A DNA stretch of 64,000 nt from Lewinellaceae bacterium (GTDB lineage: Bacteria; Bacteroidota; Bacteroidia; Chitinophagales; Saprospiraceae), in NCBI GenBank assembly GCA_020636405.1, contig JACJXW010000005.1, positions 992,001 to 1,056,000 on the forward strand, given 5' to 3'. Both the position numbers and the translations under genes were made by a program. Each line of letters starts with the position of its first letter. The stretch's first letter is position 1. The notes under the pieces are model-generated. The model had not been told where the DNA came from. It saw only the letters and a list, made by a program, of their open reading frames with translations, and searched no databases. Below, piece by piece: positions 42,660 to 51,389 of this stretch.

Positions 42660-43799
42660 TCAGCTTAGCGCATTGCTGAGGTCTTCAATCAAGTCTTCTA
42701 CATCTTCGATCCCTACGCTCAGCCGGATCAGTGAATCGGTCAGCCCCACTTTCATCCTTTCCGTTTTGGGGATGGAGGCGTGGGTCATGGATGCCGGGTG
42801 GCCGATCAGGGATTCCACCCCGCCCAGCGACTCCGCCAGGGTAAAAAGGTGGGTGTTGCGGAGCACCTTCTCGGCGGCTGCATACTGGTCTTCTGCCAGG
42901 TCGAAAGACACCATGGCGCCGAAGTGGCGCATCTGTTTTTTGGCAATGGCATGGCCGGGATGTTCGGTAAATCCAGGGTAATAAACTTTCGATACTTTCG
43001 GATGCTCCCGGAGGAAATGGGCAATGCGTTCCGCGTTCTGGCAAGCCCGTTCTACCCGCAGGTGCAGGGTCTTGATGCCGCGCAGCACCAGGAAGCAATC
43101 CTGCGGGCCGGGCACGGCTCCGGCGGCATTCTGAATGAAGTAGAGTTGCTCTGCCAGTTTTTCATCTCTGACCACGATGGCGCCATGCACCACGTCGGAG
43201 TGGCCTCCCAGGTATTTGGTGGCCGAGTGGAGCACCATATCGGCGCCCAGGGTGAGCGGCGTCTGCAGGTAGGGCGAGGCAAAGGTATTGTCCACGCAAC
43301 TGAGGATGCCATGATCGCGGGCCAGGGCGCAGGTCTTTTCAATGTCGATGATGTTCAGCATCGGGTTGGTGGGCGTTTCGATCCAGAACAGCCGGGTCTT
43401 GTCATTGATCCGGGCTTTGACCTGATCGATATCGTTCATGGGGACGAAATGCGCCTTAATGCCGAACTTCTCGTAAATCCTGGTCATCAGACGGTAGGAT
43501 CCCCCGTAGAGGTCGTTGGTGGAAATGATCTCGTCGCCGGGGTTGAGCAATTTCATGACGGAATCCATTGCAGCCATACCGCTGCTGAAGCAGATTCCGA
43601 AACGGCCGTCTTCCAGGGCGGCGAGGTTGTTCTCCAGCACTGAACGGGTGGGGTTCTGGGTGCGGGCATACTCGTAGCCCTTGTGCTGGCCGGGGGCGGC
43701 CTGGGCGTAGGTCGAGGTCTGGAAAATAGGCGTCATCACAGCGCCTGTTCCGGGGTCAGGTTTTATTCCTGCATGGATAACTTTAGTGCCAAATTTCAT
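42660..43799 (-). CDS. PLP-dependent transsulfuration enzyme (cystathionine gamma-synthase/lyase family)
   Basis: 379 residues from MKFGTKVIHAG (ATG at 43799; the 15 residues upstream are not conserved and overlap the HU terminator). PLP lysine is Lys195 in HSATKYLGGHSD. Also present: YEYARTQNPTRSVLENNLAA, FSSGMAAMDSVMKLL, the phosphate/ring contacts ETPTNPMLNIIDI and VDNTFASPYLQTPL, and the C-terminal SLGGVESLIGHPASMTHASI. These establish the fold-type I Cys/Met metabolism family in the cytoplasm. Sequence alone does not separate synthase from gamma-lyase. HU precedes it on the same strand, separated by a terminator. Confidence 0.92.
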   Translation of the reverse strand: MKFGTKVIHAGIKPDPGTGAVMTPIFQTSTYAQAAPGQHKGYEYARTQNPTRSVLENNLAALEDGRFGICFSSGMAAMDSVMKLLNPGDEIISTNDLYGGSYRLMTRIYEKFGIKAHFVPMNDIDQVKARINDKTRLFWIETPTNPMLNIIDIEKTCALARDHGILSCVDNTFASPYLQTPLTLGADMVLHSATKYLGGHSDVVHGAIVVRDEKLAEQLYFIQNAAGAVPGPQDCFLVLRGIKTLHLRVERACQNAERIAHFLREHPKVSKVYYPGFTEHPGHAIAKKQMRHFGAMVSFDLAEDQYAAAEKVLRNTHLFTLAESLGGVESLIGHPASMTHASIPKTERMKVGLTDSLIRLSVGIEDVEDLIEDLSNALS

Positions 43800-43828
43800 A
43801 GTCGATTTTTTTTCACGAAAAGCAAACC

Positions 43829-43868
43829 TCAAAAAAAAGGGCAATCTGATAACTAGCTCAGATTGCCC
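43829..43868 (-). terminator. intrinsic terminator of the HU gene
   Basis: GGGCAATCTGA (43839-43849) pairs with TCAGATTGCCC (43858-43868), 11 bp, 8-nt loop. On the minus strand it is followed by eight T (43831-43838). Confidence 0.9.
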
Positions 43869-43894
43869 TTCCCTTTCGGTTTTATGTGTGCTGT

Positions 43895-44167
43895 TTAGTT
43901 AACAGCGTCGGAAATTTCTTTACCGGGCTTGAACTTCACAACGTTCTTTGCCGCGATTTTGATCGTTGCACCGGTTTGTGGGTTACGGCCAGTACGGGCG
44001 TCACGGCGAGACACGGAGAAAGTGCCAAAGCCGATCAGTGTTACTTTGTCACCGTCTTTCAGGGCGTCAGAAATGCCGTCCAGCACTGCATTCAATGCAT
44101 CAGTTGCCTGAGCTTTAGAAAGGTTGGCGCTCTCAGCAATCTTGTTAATAAGATCTCCCTTATTCAT
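43895..44167 (-). CDS. hup: HU family DNA-binding protein
   Basis: 90 residues, the normal HU length. MNKGDLINKIAESANLSKAQ, GFGTFSVSRRDARTGRNP (the DNA-bending arm with RNPQTG) and VKFKPGKEISDAVN are all canonical. It binds and bends chromosomal DNA as a dimer. A consensus promoter lies 32-63 bp upstream and a strong terminator follows, giving a short monocistronic mRNA, as expected for an abundant nucleoid protein. Confidence 0.97.
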   Translation of the reverse strand: MNKGDLINKIAESANLSKAQATDALNAVLDGISDALKDGDKVTLIGFGTFSVSRRDARTGRNPQTGATIKIAAKNVVKFKPGKEISDAVN

Positions 44168-44198
44168 TTCTTAAGGTTTTAATGAGTAAAATGTGCCG

Positions 44199-44230
44199 CA
44201 AATTTAGACGCTTAGTTTTATTAAACCAAG
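44199..44230 (-). promoter_or_regulatory. HU promoter
   Basis: On the minus strand: CTTG (44230-44227), 20-bp spacer, TAAATTTG (44206-44199), a perfect -7 box of the Bacteroidota consensus. Confidence 0.8.
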
Positions 44231-44361
44231 TTTTTCCAATCAAAAAAAAAGCCCTGAAGCCAGAATTTTCAAGGGTTTTGAGCCGTTTTGGTATCTTTGG
44301 GCCGTTCCCTGGATGAACTAGGCCGCCGATTGGCCCGATTACCAAAAAAAATTTTGCGAAC

Positions 44362-44577
44362 ATGCGTAAAACCTGGATGATAGTTGTCTTTTGTGCGGTT
44401 TCCGCTGCTCTGGCACTTACTGGTAGTGCCTGCAGCCCCAAAGTAGGGTGCCCCGCCAATGAAGCAGCGCACGTCAAACCTAACAGAAATGGGGAATTGC
44501 CGACTTCCGGTGGTTACACCCGTTTGTTCCCCAAAGATTTCAATAAAAAATCGAAGAAGAAGCGGAAGAAGAACTAG
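44362..44577 (+). CDS. small lipoprotein-like secreted protein, 71 aa
   Basis: MRKTWMIVVFCAVSAALALT is a signal sequence; Cys24 in GSACS may be lipidated, and a second Cys follows in KVGCPAN. The tail is very basic (KDFNKKSKKKRKKN), suited to bind DNA or lipopolysaccharide. It diverges from HU and converges on the pseudouridine synthase: both stop codons share the palindrome CTAG at 44574-44577. Small CPAN proteins like this are common in Bacteroidota without known function. Confidence 0.6.
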   Translation: MRKTWMIVVFCAVSAALALTGSACSPKVGCPANEAAHVKPNRNGELPTSGGYTRLFPKDFNKKSKKKRKKN

Positions 44578-45410
44578 GTGAAGTGCTTCAGCATGATGAC
44601 CTCCTTTTCAGTGAGGTGGCGCCAGCGCCCGCGCGGAAGGTCCTTCTTGGTCAGCCCGGCGTAGTAAACGCGGTCGAGGCGGACGACCTCATAGCCCAGG
44701 TGCTCGAAGATACGCCGTACGATGCGGTTGCGCCCGATATGTAGTTCTATGCCCACTTCATTCTTTTTATTGCCCTGCACGTAATCAACGGCATCCACCA
44801 GTGCCTGCCCGTCTTCCAGTTCGAGCCCGTTTCGGATCTTGTCCAGGTCGACCGCCGCCAGCGCTTTATCCAGTACGACGTGGTACAGCTTTTGTACTTT
44901 ATGGCTCGGGTGTGCCAGTTTTTCGGCCAGTTCGCCGTCGTTGGTCAGCAGCAGCAGCCCGGTGGTAGCCCGGTCGAGGCGCCCGACCGGGAAGATGCGT
45001 TCCTTTACCTTATCGCCAACGAGGTCGAGCACGGTTCGGCGCCCCCGTTCATCCTTCGACGTGGTGATGTAATCCTTGGGTTTGTTGAGCAGAAGGTAAA
45101 CCAGTTTTTTCTCCGGGCGGATCAGTTTACCCCGAAAGGCGATCTTATCTCCTTCCTGCACCTGATAACCGGGCTCAGTAACCTTTTCCCCATTGACGGT
45201 AACCAGCCCTTCCTTGATGTAATCGGCAGCCTGCCGGCGGGAACAGATGCCGCAGTGAGCCACATACTTGTTGAGGCGCATGCCCTCTACTTCCTGGGTA
45301 TTGGGCAGGGGTTGAGGTGCCTCTTTTTTCGGTTTGGAAAAACGCTGTTGTTTGGGCCGATGCTTGGGGCCGCGCTGTGGGCGGCGATTCTTATCTGGTG
45401 GTTTTGGCAT
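44574..45410 (-). CDS. 23S rRNA pseudouridine synthase, RluB/RluF type
   Basis: 278 residues from MPKPPDKNRRPQRG (ATG at 45410). A basic N-terminal tail (1-45) is followed by an S4 RNA-binding domain (RLNKYVAHCGICSRRQAADY) and the synthase domain with the catalytic aspartate in PVGRLDRATTGLLLLTND. Motifs LLLNKPKDYITT and GRNRIVRRIFEHLGYEVVRL fit the RsuA/RluB/RluE branch, which converts one uridine in 23S or 16S rRNA to pseudouridine. The exact target site cannot be assigned. The next gene on this strand is dnaB, 113 bp upstream. Confidence 0.9.
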   Translation of the reverse strand: MPKPPDKNRRPQRGPKHRPKQQRFSKPKKEAPQPLPNTQEVEGMRLNKYVAHCGICSRRQAADYIKEGLVTVNGEKVTEPGYQVQEGDKIAFRGKLIRPEKKLVYLLLNKPKDYITTSKDERGRRTVLDLVGDKVKERIFPVGRLDRATTGLLLLTNDGELAEKLAHPSHKVQKLYHVVLDKALAAVDLDKIRNGLELEDGQALVDAVDYVQGNKKNEVGIELHIGRNRIVRRIFEHLGYEVVRLDRVYYAGLTKKDLPRGRWRHLTEKEVIMLKHFT

Positions 45411-45523
45411 GTTGTACGTTATTGGCCCCGCCGCGGCCCTCCCCACGGGGGAGGGAGTAGGCTCCCTGTTTGCAGCACGCGACGAGCCTACTCCCCCTCC
45501 TTTGGAGGGGGGCGGGGGGAGGC

Positions 45524-48500
45524 TTAGAATGGAATATCCTCGTCATCGTTCATTTTCGATGGACGGGTGATGATATTCGATTGCGGGCTTTCAAAAGTAT
45601 CTTCAGGCAGCGCTCCGAAGTCCGGGTCGTCCAGGTCGGAAAAGCGGGCGAACTCGTCGGTGAAGCGCAGCTTGATGGTCTTCAGCGCCCCGTGGCGGTG
45701 CTTCGCCACAATGACCTCGGCGATGCCTTTGAGGGATTGCCCCTCTTCGTCTTCGAGGATATCATAGTATTCTGGGCGGTAGATGAATGCTACGATGTCG
45801 GCGTCTTGTTCGATGGAATTGTGTACAATGATATCGTTGGCTAAAAAGTTGTGAACTCCTTCTACGGTGGCATCGAATACATCTTCTTCGCCCAGGGGGT
45901 TGAGCTCAACTATTTCATCCCAATAAATATCTGAGTTTGCAAGGTCTTTAAGATTATTACCCTTCAGAATAGCATTTATCCTTTTTAGCCTTTCTCGGGA
46001 AATGCCATTTTTGTAAATGCTTGAAGAGTATTGTAACTCCATAGCCCGGAATAATCCACGCCAGCTTATTCCTTGTTTTTTCATTATGGGCTCGATTAGC
46101 ATTCGCCAAGCCTCTTTAGGAATAACTCCATTATTTGGATTGATTTTTATTGCTTCCAGGGCTTGGATCAGTTCTGGTATGCAATTACCACGGGATCCGT
46201 AACATCCAATTTTTCTTAAAAAGCGGAGTTGATTAGTTGTACCCTGGACTAGTACGTGATAATTGTCCCTATGTTTTCCCTGAGAAACCAGCCTTATGGC
46301 TGATTGAATACCAAGACGACAAAGTAGGTGTTGGACTTGAGAGGCGAGAGTTGGGCTACTCGTAGCATAATAAATTGCTGCTGAAGGTTTTCTCCCTTTA
46401 AGTTTTTTCCAACTGACATTGCCATCCGTTGCCCATAAATGATGAAGAAATAATGCTAACCTTTGATTATCACATCGGAAAACGCCATTTGGTAATCGTT
46501 TGGCATATGAACGGACACGGTCTAACCCCATGCTTTCATACCACTTAGTGATTGGGTTTTTTCTTCTATGAGTAAGTTGGGTTGGGCTTTTCAAATAAGT
46601 ATGCCACCAATTTTTCTGCTCGACAATTCTACCTTTTATACCGAATAGTTTATCTGCTTTTTCATTGACCACCTCGATATTTGCCATGTCGGCGCTGGTA
46701 TAATGATAAGGTTGTTTGGGTAAGATGCATCCATCTCCAATCAGATGGGCCAACAGAATAAGTTCATCCTCAGAAAGGGGGTTATCTGGCTTTTCTATCG
46801 GTATTTCTCTGGGAATTGCTATTTTGTCTCCAATCTTGAGGGCTTCCAGAGCTGTCCACCCTTCTAGCTTTAGGAACGGATGGTTGCTACTAGCTTTTAT
46901 GCGTCTTCCACTCCTGGTTTTCAGTTCGAATATCATCTTCCGCCCGGAATAAAAAGCCTTCACCATAGTATGGCTGCTCAATTTTTGATCATCTCCAAGG
47001 GCAACGACTTTTATGGGTTTCTGTTCTTCTCTCTCAGCAAGCGTCTTAATACTTACCAGCCTGCCGGTCTCGGCATCTTGAAGAAGGGTATCACCTGTAA
47101 GACAACCCGATTCTCTCAAGTCCGATAACTGCGGCCGCTTCGTCCCTCCCCTTACTTCCACCGCGCGGCTGAGCTGCGACAGGGCGATGACCGGCACGCT
47201 GAGTTCTTTGGCCAGCCCCTTCAGGGCTCGGGAGATGGCGCTGACCTCCTGTTCGCGGTTGCCGCGCTGGCTGTCGCCTCCGCCGCTCATCAGCTGCAGG
47301 TAGTCGATGATGATGAGGTCGATATCGTGTTGCATCTTCAGGCGGCGGGCCTTGGCGCGCAGTTCGAAGATGTTGATGCCCGGCGTGTCGTCGATGAAGA
47401 GGGGCACTTCGCTGATGCGTTCGAGGGCGGCGTTGAGTTGCTGCCATTCGTATTCTTCCAGCTGGCCGTTGCGCATTTTCATACCCGAGATCTCCGCTTC
47501 CATGGAGATGACCCGCTGGGCGAGCTGCAGGGCCGACATTTCCAACGAGAAGATGGCGACTGGCTTGCCGAAATCGGAAGCGGCGTTTTTGGCGAGGGAA
47601 AGGGTCAGGGCAGTATTATGGGTGACGGTCATGTCTTCCAGCAGAAAGCGTCGATTGCCGTCAATTTCAAAGCCGTAATAATCATCTACTTTATCGAATT
47701 CTACCTGGATACCTGTGACTTGCCAGTCCACAGGGCTTCGCCACTCCCGAGCCTGCTTACGCTCTATCCGGACCGGGATCTCGTCGATATTGCCATAGAT
47801 CCTCAATCGGTAAACGGTAGATTCAAAACCGGTTGAAGCGATGCTGGCTCTTTTGGCTTTAAAGGAAACCCGGTAGCCAAGAGAGTCGCAGAGGAATTTG
47901 ATCTGCCGTGTAAGTGCCTCATCTTTTTGCGTGATCTCATATCCGTTGGACTGTTCCAGGTAGTGGCCGTCGCTGTCGAGGAGGCCGGCAAGCAGTAAGA
48001 GGCGATTTTTACGAGAGTTGATCAGATAACCTCTGGGGATGTGTTTATTTCCCAGTACCCCCATTTCTCGGAGTTCTCCCTGTAAGGAATAACCCCAGCG
48101 TTTTGCTTCGTTGGATATCCTATACTCAGGGCATTTGCCCGGAACCAGATAAGACGTTAACGTTAAACTAAAGCGGTTGGCCAATTCCTGCAGATAGGCA
48201 ACTACTTCTTCATCCTGTGTGTGGATATTACTTTTGCCCGAAGAACCATCGCCCAGCCAAAGGCCAAGAAAATAGGGGGGAAGAGGAACCTTTTGCTCAG
48301 GAAAATCCACAGCTACCTTATACCCTTTATAATTCGTCTGGAACTTAGAAGAACGAGAAATGTAATCTTTAACAGAAATATCTAAAATATCTCCTCTTTC
48401 TCCGGTGCCTTCCTGACGGCTTTTTTTAAGAGAAAGGATATGGCTCTCATTGACCCGGTAGTCTTTACCTTTGTTCTGACGTATCCAAAACATCCGTTCC

Positions 48501-49351
48501 CGTCCCCGGGCGAGTGAGTGTACCTTCCGAGGAGTTGAATCATCACCCATGAGGAGGTCGCCCACCGCTACGTCCTCCACTTTTTTAAGGCTGCCGTCAT
48601 ACATTAGGACTTTAGTGCCTTTGCCCAGGCATTTCCCCATCCCCGGCCTGGCGGCCAGAATAATAAGGTCCGACCGTTGCAGCCCCGACGTCAGCCGGTC
48701 CAATTCGGTGAAGCCGGTGGGCACACCGGTCAGGCCGTCTTCCTTTTTGCGCAGCTCCTCGAGCTGTTTCTGGGCTTTGGCGGCCAGGGAGGACATGCTT
48801 TCGAAGCCGCGGCTCATGTTCTGCTGGGCGATGGCGAACAGGCCCTGCTCTGCGTCGTCGAGCAGGTTGAACACGTCGGTGGTGTCCTCGTAGGCGTCGC
48901 GGATGATCTTGGTGGAAACGCTGATCAGTTCGCGCTGCACGTACTTCTGGGCGATGATGCGGGCGTGGTATTCGATATTGGCGGCGGAGGCCACCTTATT
49001 GGACAGCTCCACCAGGTAGTAAGGGCCGCCGGCAGCTTCCAGTTCCCCGGTTTTCTTGAGCTCTTCGGTGACGGTGAGCAGGTCGATGGGCTGCGATTTC
49101 TCGAACAGCCGGAGCATGGCCTTATAGATGAGTTGGTGGGCGTCGAGGTAGAAACTTTCGGCCCGCAGGATGTCGAGCACGATAGACAAGGCGTCCTTGT
49201 CCAGCATCAACGCACCCAGCACTGCCTCTTCCAGTGGAATAGCCTGTGGCTGCACCTTGCCGAAAACGTAGTTCGACAGGTCTTCTCCCCGATTTTTGCT
49301 GCGGCTGCGCAGGCCTTGCAGCTTCTTATCCTGATCCTTCTCGCCAGCCAT
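45524..49351 (-). CDS. dnaB: replicative DNA helicase DnaB containing two inteins
   Basis: 1275 residues. Exteins are 1-240, 580-749 and 1179-1275, together a 507-residue DnaB: N-terminal helical domain (PLEEAVLGALMLDKDAL), RecA-fold with P-loop ARPGMGK|T, Walker B DLIIIDYLQLMSGGG, DnaB box and the arginine-finger region, acidic tail DDEDIPF. Intein 1 (241-579) splits the P-loop between Lys and Thr. Intein 2 (750-1178) splits RESG|SIEQD. Both carry LAGLIDADG endonuclease motifs and intact splicing residues (N-terminal Cys, C-terminal HN, then Thr or Ser). Without splicing the helicase cannot bind ATP. It unwinds DNA at the replication fork. Confidence 0.95.
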   Translation of the reverse strand: MAGEKDQDKKLQGLRSRSKNRGEDLSNYVFGKVQPQAIPLEEAVLGALMLDKDALSIVLDILRAESFYLDAHQLIYKAMLRLFEKSQPIDLLTVTEELKKTGELEAAGGPYYLVELSNKVASAANIEYHARIIAQKYVQRELISVSTKIIRDAYEDTTDVFNLLDDAEQGLFAIAQQNMSRGFESMSSLAAKAQKQLEELRKKEDGLTGVPTGFTELDRLTSGLQRSDLIILAARPGMGKCLGKGTKVLMYDGSLKKVEDVAVGDLLMGDDSTPRKVHSLARGRERMFWIRQNKGKDYRVNESHILSLKKSRQEGTGERGDILDISVKDYISRSSKFQTNYKGYKVAVDFPEQKVPLPPYFLGLWLGDGSSGKSNIHTQDEEVVAYLQELANRFSLTLTSYLVPGKCPEYRISNEAKRWGYSLQGELREMGVLGNKHIPRGYLINSRKNRLLLLAGLLDSDGHYLEQSNGYEITQKDEALTRQIKFLCDSLGYRVSFKAKRASIASTGFESTVYRLRIYGNIDEIPVRIERKQAREWRSPVDWQVTGIQVEFDKVDDYYGFEIDGNRRFLLEDMTVTHNTALTLSLAKNAASDFGKPVAIFSLEMSALQLAQRVISMEAEISGMKMRNGQLEEYEWQQLNAALERISEVPLFIDDTPGINIFELRAKARRLKMQHDIDLIIIDYLQLMSGGGDSQRGNREQEVSAISRALKGLAKELSVPVIALSQLSRAVEVRGGTKRPQLSDLRESGCLTGDTLLQDAETGRLVSIKTLAEREEQKPIKVVALGDDQKLSSHTMVKAFYSGRKMIFELKTRSGRRIKASSNHPFLKLEGWTALEALKIGDKIAIPREIPIEKPDNPLSEDELILLAHLIGDGCILPKQPYHYTSADMANIEVVNEKADKLFGIKGRIVEQKNWWHTYLKSPTQLTHRRKNPITKWYESMGLDRVRSYAKRLPNGVFRCDNQRLALFLHHLWATDGNVSWKKLKGRKPSAAIYYATSSPTLASQVQHLLCRLGIQSAIRLVSQGKHRDNYHVLVQGTTNQLRFLRKIGCYGSRGNCIPELIQALEAIKINPNNGVIPKEAWRMLIEPIMKKQGISWRGLFRAMELQYSSSIYKNGISRERLKRINAILKGNNLKDLANSDIYWDEIVELNPLGEEDVFDATVEGVHNFLANDIIVHNSIEQDADIVAFIYRPEYYDILEDEEGQSLKGIAEVIVAKHRHGALKTIKLRFTDEFARFSDLDDPDFGALPEDTFESPQSNIITRPSKMNDDEDIPF
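45818..47104 (-). mobile_element. intein 2 of DnaB with LAGLIDADG homing endonuclease (429 aa)
   Basis: Begins CLTGDTLLQD (Cys750) and ends FLANDIIVHN (Asn1178), followed by Ser1179. Block B is SSNHPFLKL. LAGLIDADG motifs are LLAHLIGDGCI (about 867-877) and LHHLWATDGNV (about 969-979). The DNA is clearly richer in A+T than the flanking extein, so it probably arrived recently. Insertion is at the conserved DnaB site after RESG. Confidence 0.93.
47615..48631 (-). mobile_element. intein 1 of DnaB in the P-loop, LAGLIDADG type (339 aa)
   Basis: Begins CLGKGTKVLMYDG (Cys241) and ends MTVTHN (Asn579), followed by Thr580. Block B is NESHILSL. LAGLIDADG motifs: FLGLWLGDGS (361-370) and LAGLLDSDGHY (about 454-464). 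It is smaller than intein 2, with base composition closer to the host. It interrupts Walker A (GMGK^T), the classic DnaB-a site. Confidence 0.93.
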
Positions 49352-49378
49352 GGTTGATGGTTTGAATATGGTTAATAT

Positions 49379-49406
49379 GCCTGCTCAATCTGAGCAGGCA
49401 AAACTA
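49379..49406 (-). promoter_or_regulatory. dnaB promoter -7 box with adjoining palindrome
   Basis: On the minus strand TAGTTTTG (49406-49399) is a perfect -7 box, but no clear -33 box lies 20 bp upstream. Directly after it, GCCTGCTCA and TGAGCAGGC (49379-49387 / 49391-49399) form a perfect 9-bp palindrome with a 3-bp centre, placed over the expected transcription start. It may be an operator or 5-prime hairpin. Confidence 0.5.
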
Positions 49407-50156
49407 CGGGATAATTGCCAGAATGACGGCAGTAGCCTCCTCCAATTTATTCCATAGCGTTATGGAAAAGGGCAGAAAAGTTGTGAAAATGCTGTGGATA
49501 TCTCTCCGGGGGTCAAGCCAGGCAGAGATAATCCTCTGAACCCTTGTTACTTAGGCCCAGGGCGCCTTCGGGGTTATATCCTCCGGCTTTATAGCCCTAA
49601 TGTCAGGCTGCCCGTTCTTTTTTTAATTGGAATTTGATCGTTGCCCGCTGTTCTTTGAATATCCTGTCGGGCAAATATAAAGATAATAAAAAGCCAGGTG
49701 CTTTTCACCTCCTTATTCCTGTCATTTGGGGAAAAATAGTACGGAGAAAAAAAGTAGATAATACGCCTGCTTATTCGGCAGCATTGGTTTTCAGTCCGGT
49801 AACGATACCCTGGTGCTCTTTCAGGAATGCATCATAGCTTTGCCATCTCCCAGGCCCCGTTGCTCCTGGTGATCTGGTTGTAGCCGATATTTACGGTGAT
49901 ATTGGCCCCGGCCAGCTTTTGGGAGAATTGGAAGCCCTGGCGCGGAAAGATGTTCCGGATGGAGAGCAGGCCAGGCTCTGGCCCTGCAGCTCCGGCTTCT
50001 CACTCAGCAGGCCATGACGGCGGTTGAGCGCCGTATCCTGAAAAATATATGACGAAAAGATCAACGCCGGTTTGTACCGGCCCAAGGCCTACTGAAATGC
50101 CGGATTCCTCGGTGCGGCAAACTACAGATAAAAAGAAACGACCAGCATAATAAACG
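49407..50156. other. gene-poor spacer, possible decayed coding remnant
   Basis: The dnaB to 50456 interval is about 1.1 kb. On the minus strand 49830-50060 one frame reads GLLSIRNIFPRQGFQFSQKL and continues ITVNIGYNQITRSNGAWEM without a start codon, and another frame overlaps it. This looks like a worn fragment, not a gene. Elsewhere only poly-purine tracts were seen. Confidence 0.35.
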
Positions 50157-50185
50157 GAAAAGCCCGCTGCAGAAACAGCGGGCCT
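50157..50185 (-). terminator. terminator-like hairpin
   Basis: GCCCGCTG and CAGCGGGC (50162-50169 / 50176-50183) pair over 8 bp with a 6-nt loop; on the minus strand TTTT follows. It lies in the direction of the coiled-coil protein gene. Confidence 0.55.
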
Positions 50186-50189
50186 ACCA

Positions 50190-50237
50190 TTTTCTCATAA
50201 TAAGTTGTGGATACATTCGCCTCCAAGGGAAGAGGCG
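50190..50237 (+). other. partial copy of the 19-bp promoter-hairpin block
   Basis: TTTTCTCATAATAAGTT (50190-50206) matches 15 of 17 bases with the block in the two units at 33.4-33.6 kb, and CGCCTC/GAGGCG (50218-50223 / 50232-50237) follows as a weak hairpin without a T-run or -33 box. Confidence 0.35.
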
Positions 50238-50390
50238 GGGACAGCTTTTACGCCATCCATATTCATGGGATTGCTGATGTCAAAAAGCCAATGCGTATCC
50301 GCATTGGCGGAAACTGGAATTTGTGATCCATCCCAATTGATTGATTGCCCAAGTCCCAATTCTCCAGGAATCAATATATTGGCTCTTTCA

Positions 50391-50418
50391 AAGTCGGAAG
50401 TCGGAAGTTGGAAGTTGG
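50391..50418. repeat. four 7-bp tandem units near a gene end
   Basis: AGTCGGA, AGTCGGA, AGTTGGA, AGTTGGA; inverted CTTCC-rich units follow at 50427-50455 and reach the stop codon of the minus-strand gene at 50456. Confidence 0.65.
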
Positions 50419-50455
50419 AAGATTTTCCGCCTTCTCATTTCGCACTTCCGCCTTC

Positions 50456-51121
50456 CTATAGGTCATTGAGGCGTTTCTGCACCCCTTCTATTACTTTTTC
50501 CTGTTCGGCGATCTGCAGCAGCATGCCTTCTTGTTGCTTTTCATTTTCGATGATGCCTTCCTGTGCTTTTCTGATGGCTTCTTCGGCCCGTTCGATCTCT
50601 TTGTGGTAGCGCTCATTGAGCGATTGCAGGCGCCCCATTTCCCGTTGCAGTTTTTTCAGCTCATCCATTTCGCCGGCGAGTTCCTGTCGCGTTTTTTCCT
50701 GGGCAACTTCCAGCGCAAAACGCATCATGATCTTTTCCGCTTCTGTATACTGTTCAGGGTGCTCGCGGGAAGAAAGAAAAGCGCCGCCCAGGTCGAACCA
50801 GACGTTGATGCGGGAGCCATTGCCCATGTCTTCAGTGGTGGCATAGATGTCGACCGTATTCCCATAACCAATGGCTGTGATGTCGGCATTGTCGCAAAAC
50901 CATTCTTTGGTTTTGCGATCCCATTTTGGTTTGGCATCGTAAAAATCTTTCATGTAATCTTTCCAAACTTCACTGGCGAGCTTACTATCGACATTGGGGA
51001 TCTCCAGTGAAAGCGCGTTTTTCGCTCCCTGGCTCATCGATTTGGTTTGTTCGGAAAGTTGGCCCGCAAGGGAAGTCCAGGCCGTAAACGAAAAGGCAAG
51101 GATAATAACGAGGGGTTTCAT
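50456..51121 (-). CDS. secreted protein with C-terminal coiled coil
   Basis: 221 residues. Signal peptide MKPLVIILAFSFTAWTSLAG. Residues 25-130 form a small alpha/beta domain (ALSLEIPNVDSKLASEVWKD, WFCDNADITAIGYGNTVDIY, RINVWFDLGGAFLSS). From about 140 to the end a long heptad coiled coil extends (ELAGEMDELKKLQREMGRLQ, GIIENEKQQEGMLLQIAEQE). This pattern occurs in many Bacteroidota periplasmic proteins of unknown role. The stop lies next to a 7-bp repeat array. Confidence 0.65.
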   Translation of the reverse strand: MKPLVIILAFSFTAWTSLAGQLSEQTKSMSQGAKNALSLEIPNVDSKLASEVWKDYMKDFYDAKPKWDRKTKEWFCDNADITAIGYGNTVDIYATTEDMGNGSRINVWFDLGGAFLSSREHPEQYTEAEKIMMRFALEVAQEKTRQELAGEMDELKKLQREMGRLQSLNERYHKEIERAEEAIRKAQEGIIENEKQQEGMLLQIAEQEKVIEGVQKRLNDL

Positions 51122-51389
51122 GTCAGAATTTTATTCGATGTTTTAGTTAATTTTCGAATGTTTACCTTGTGACGGAGTACTTCGCAAAAAGTAACAGGCG
51201 GAAATGGATTTTACCCGTTCCGGGTGGTGCGCTTTTCTGTTAAAAAGCGGCGGAGTAGGTGGAAATGATTCGAAATCCCGTTATATTTAATCCCTATCCT
51301 GGCCTGAAACTCAAAAGTTTAAGAAAAAAACAACAATTCGGCCTGATCAGCCGTATAACATCTTTGAATTAAACCAATAACAGACTTAA

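Noticed and set aside
49634..49837. 67-aa open frame in the gene-poor stretch
   Set aside because: Random composition; no supporting signal upstream or downstream.
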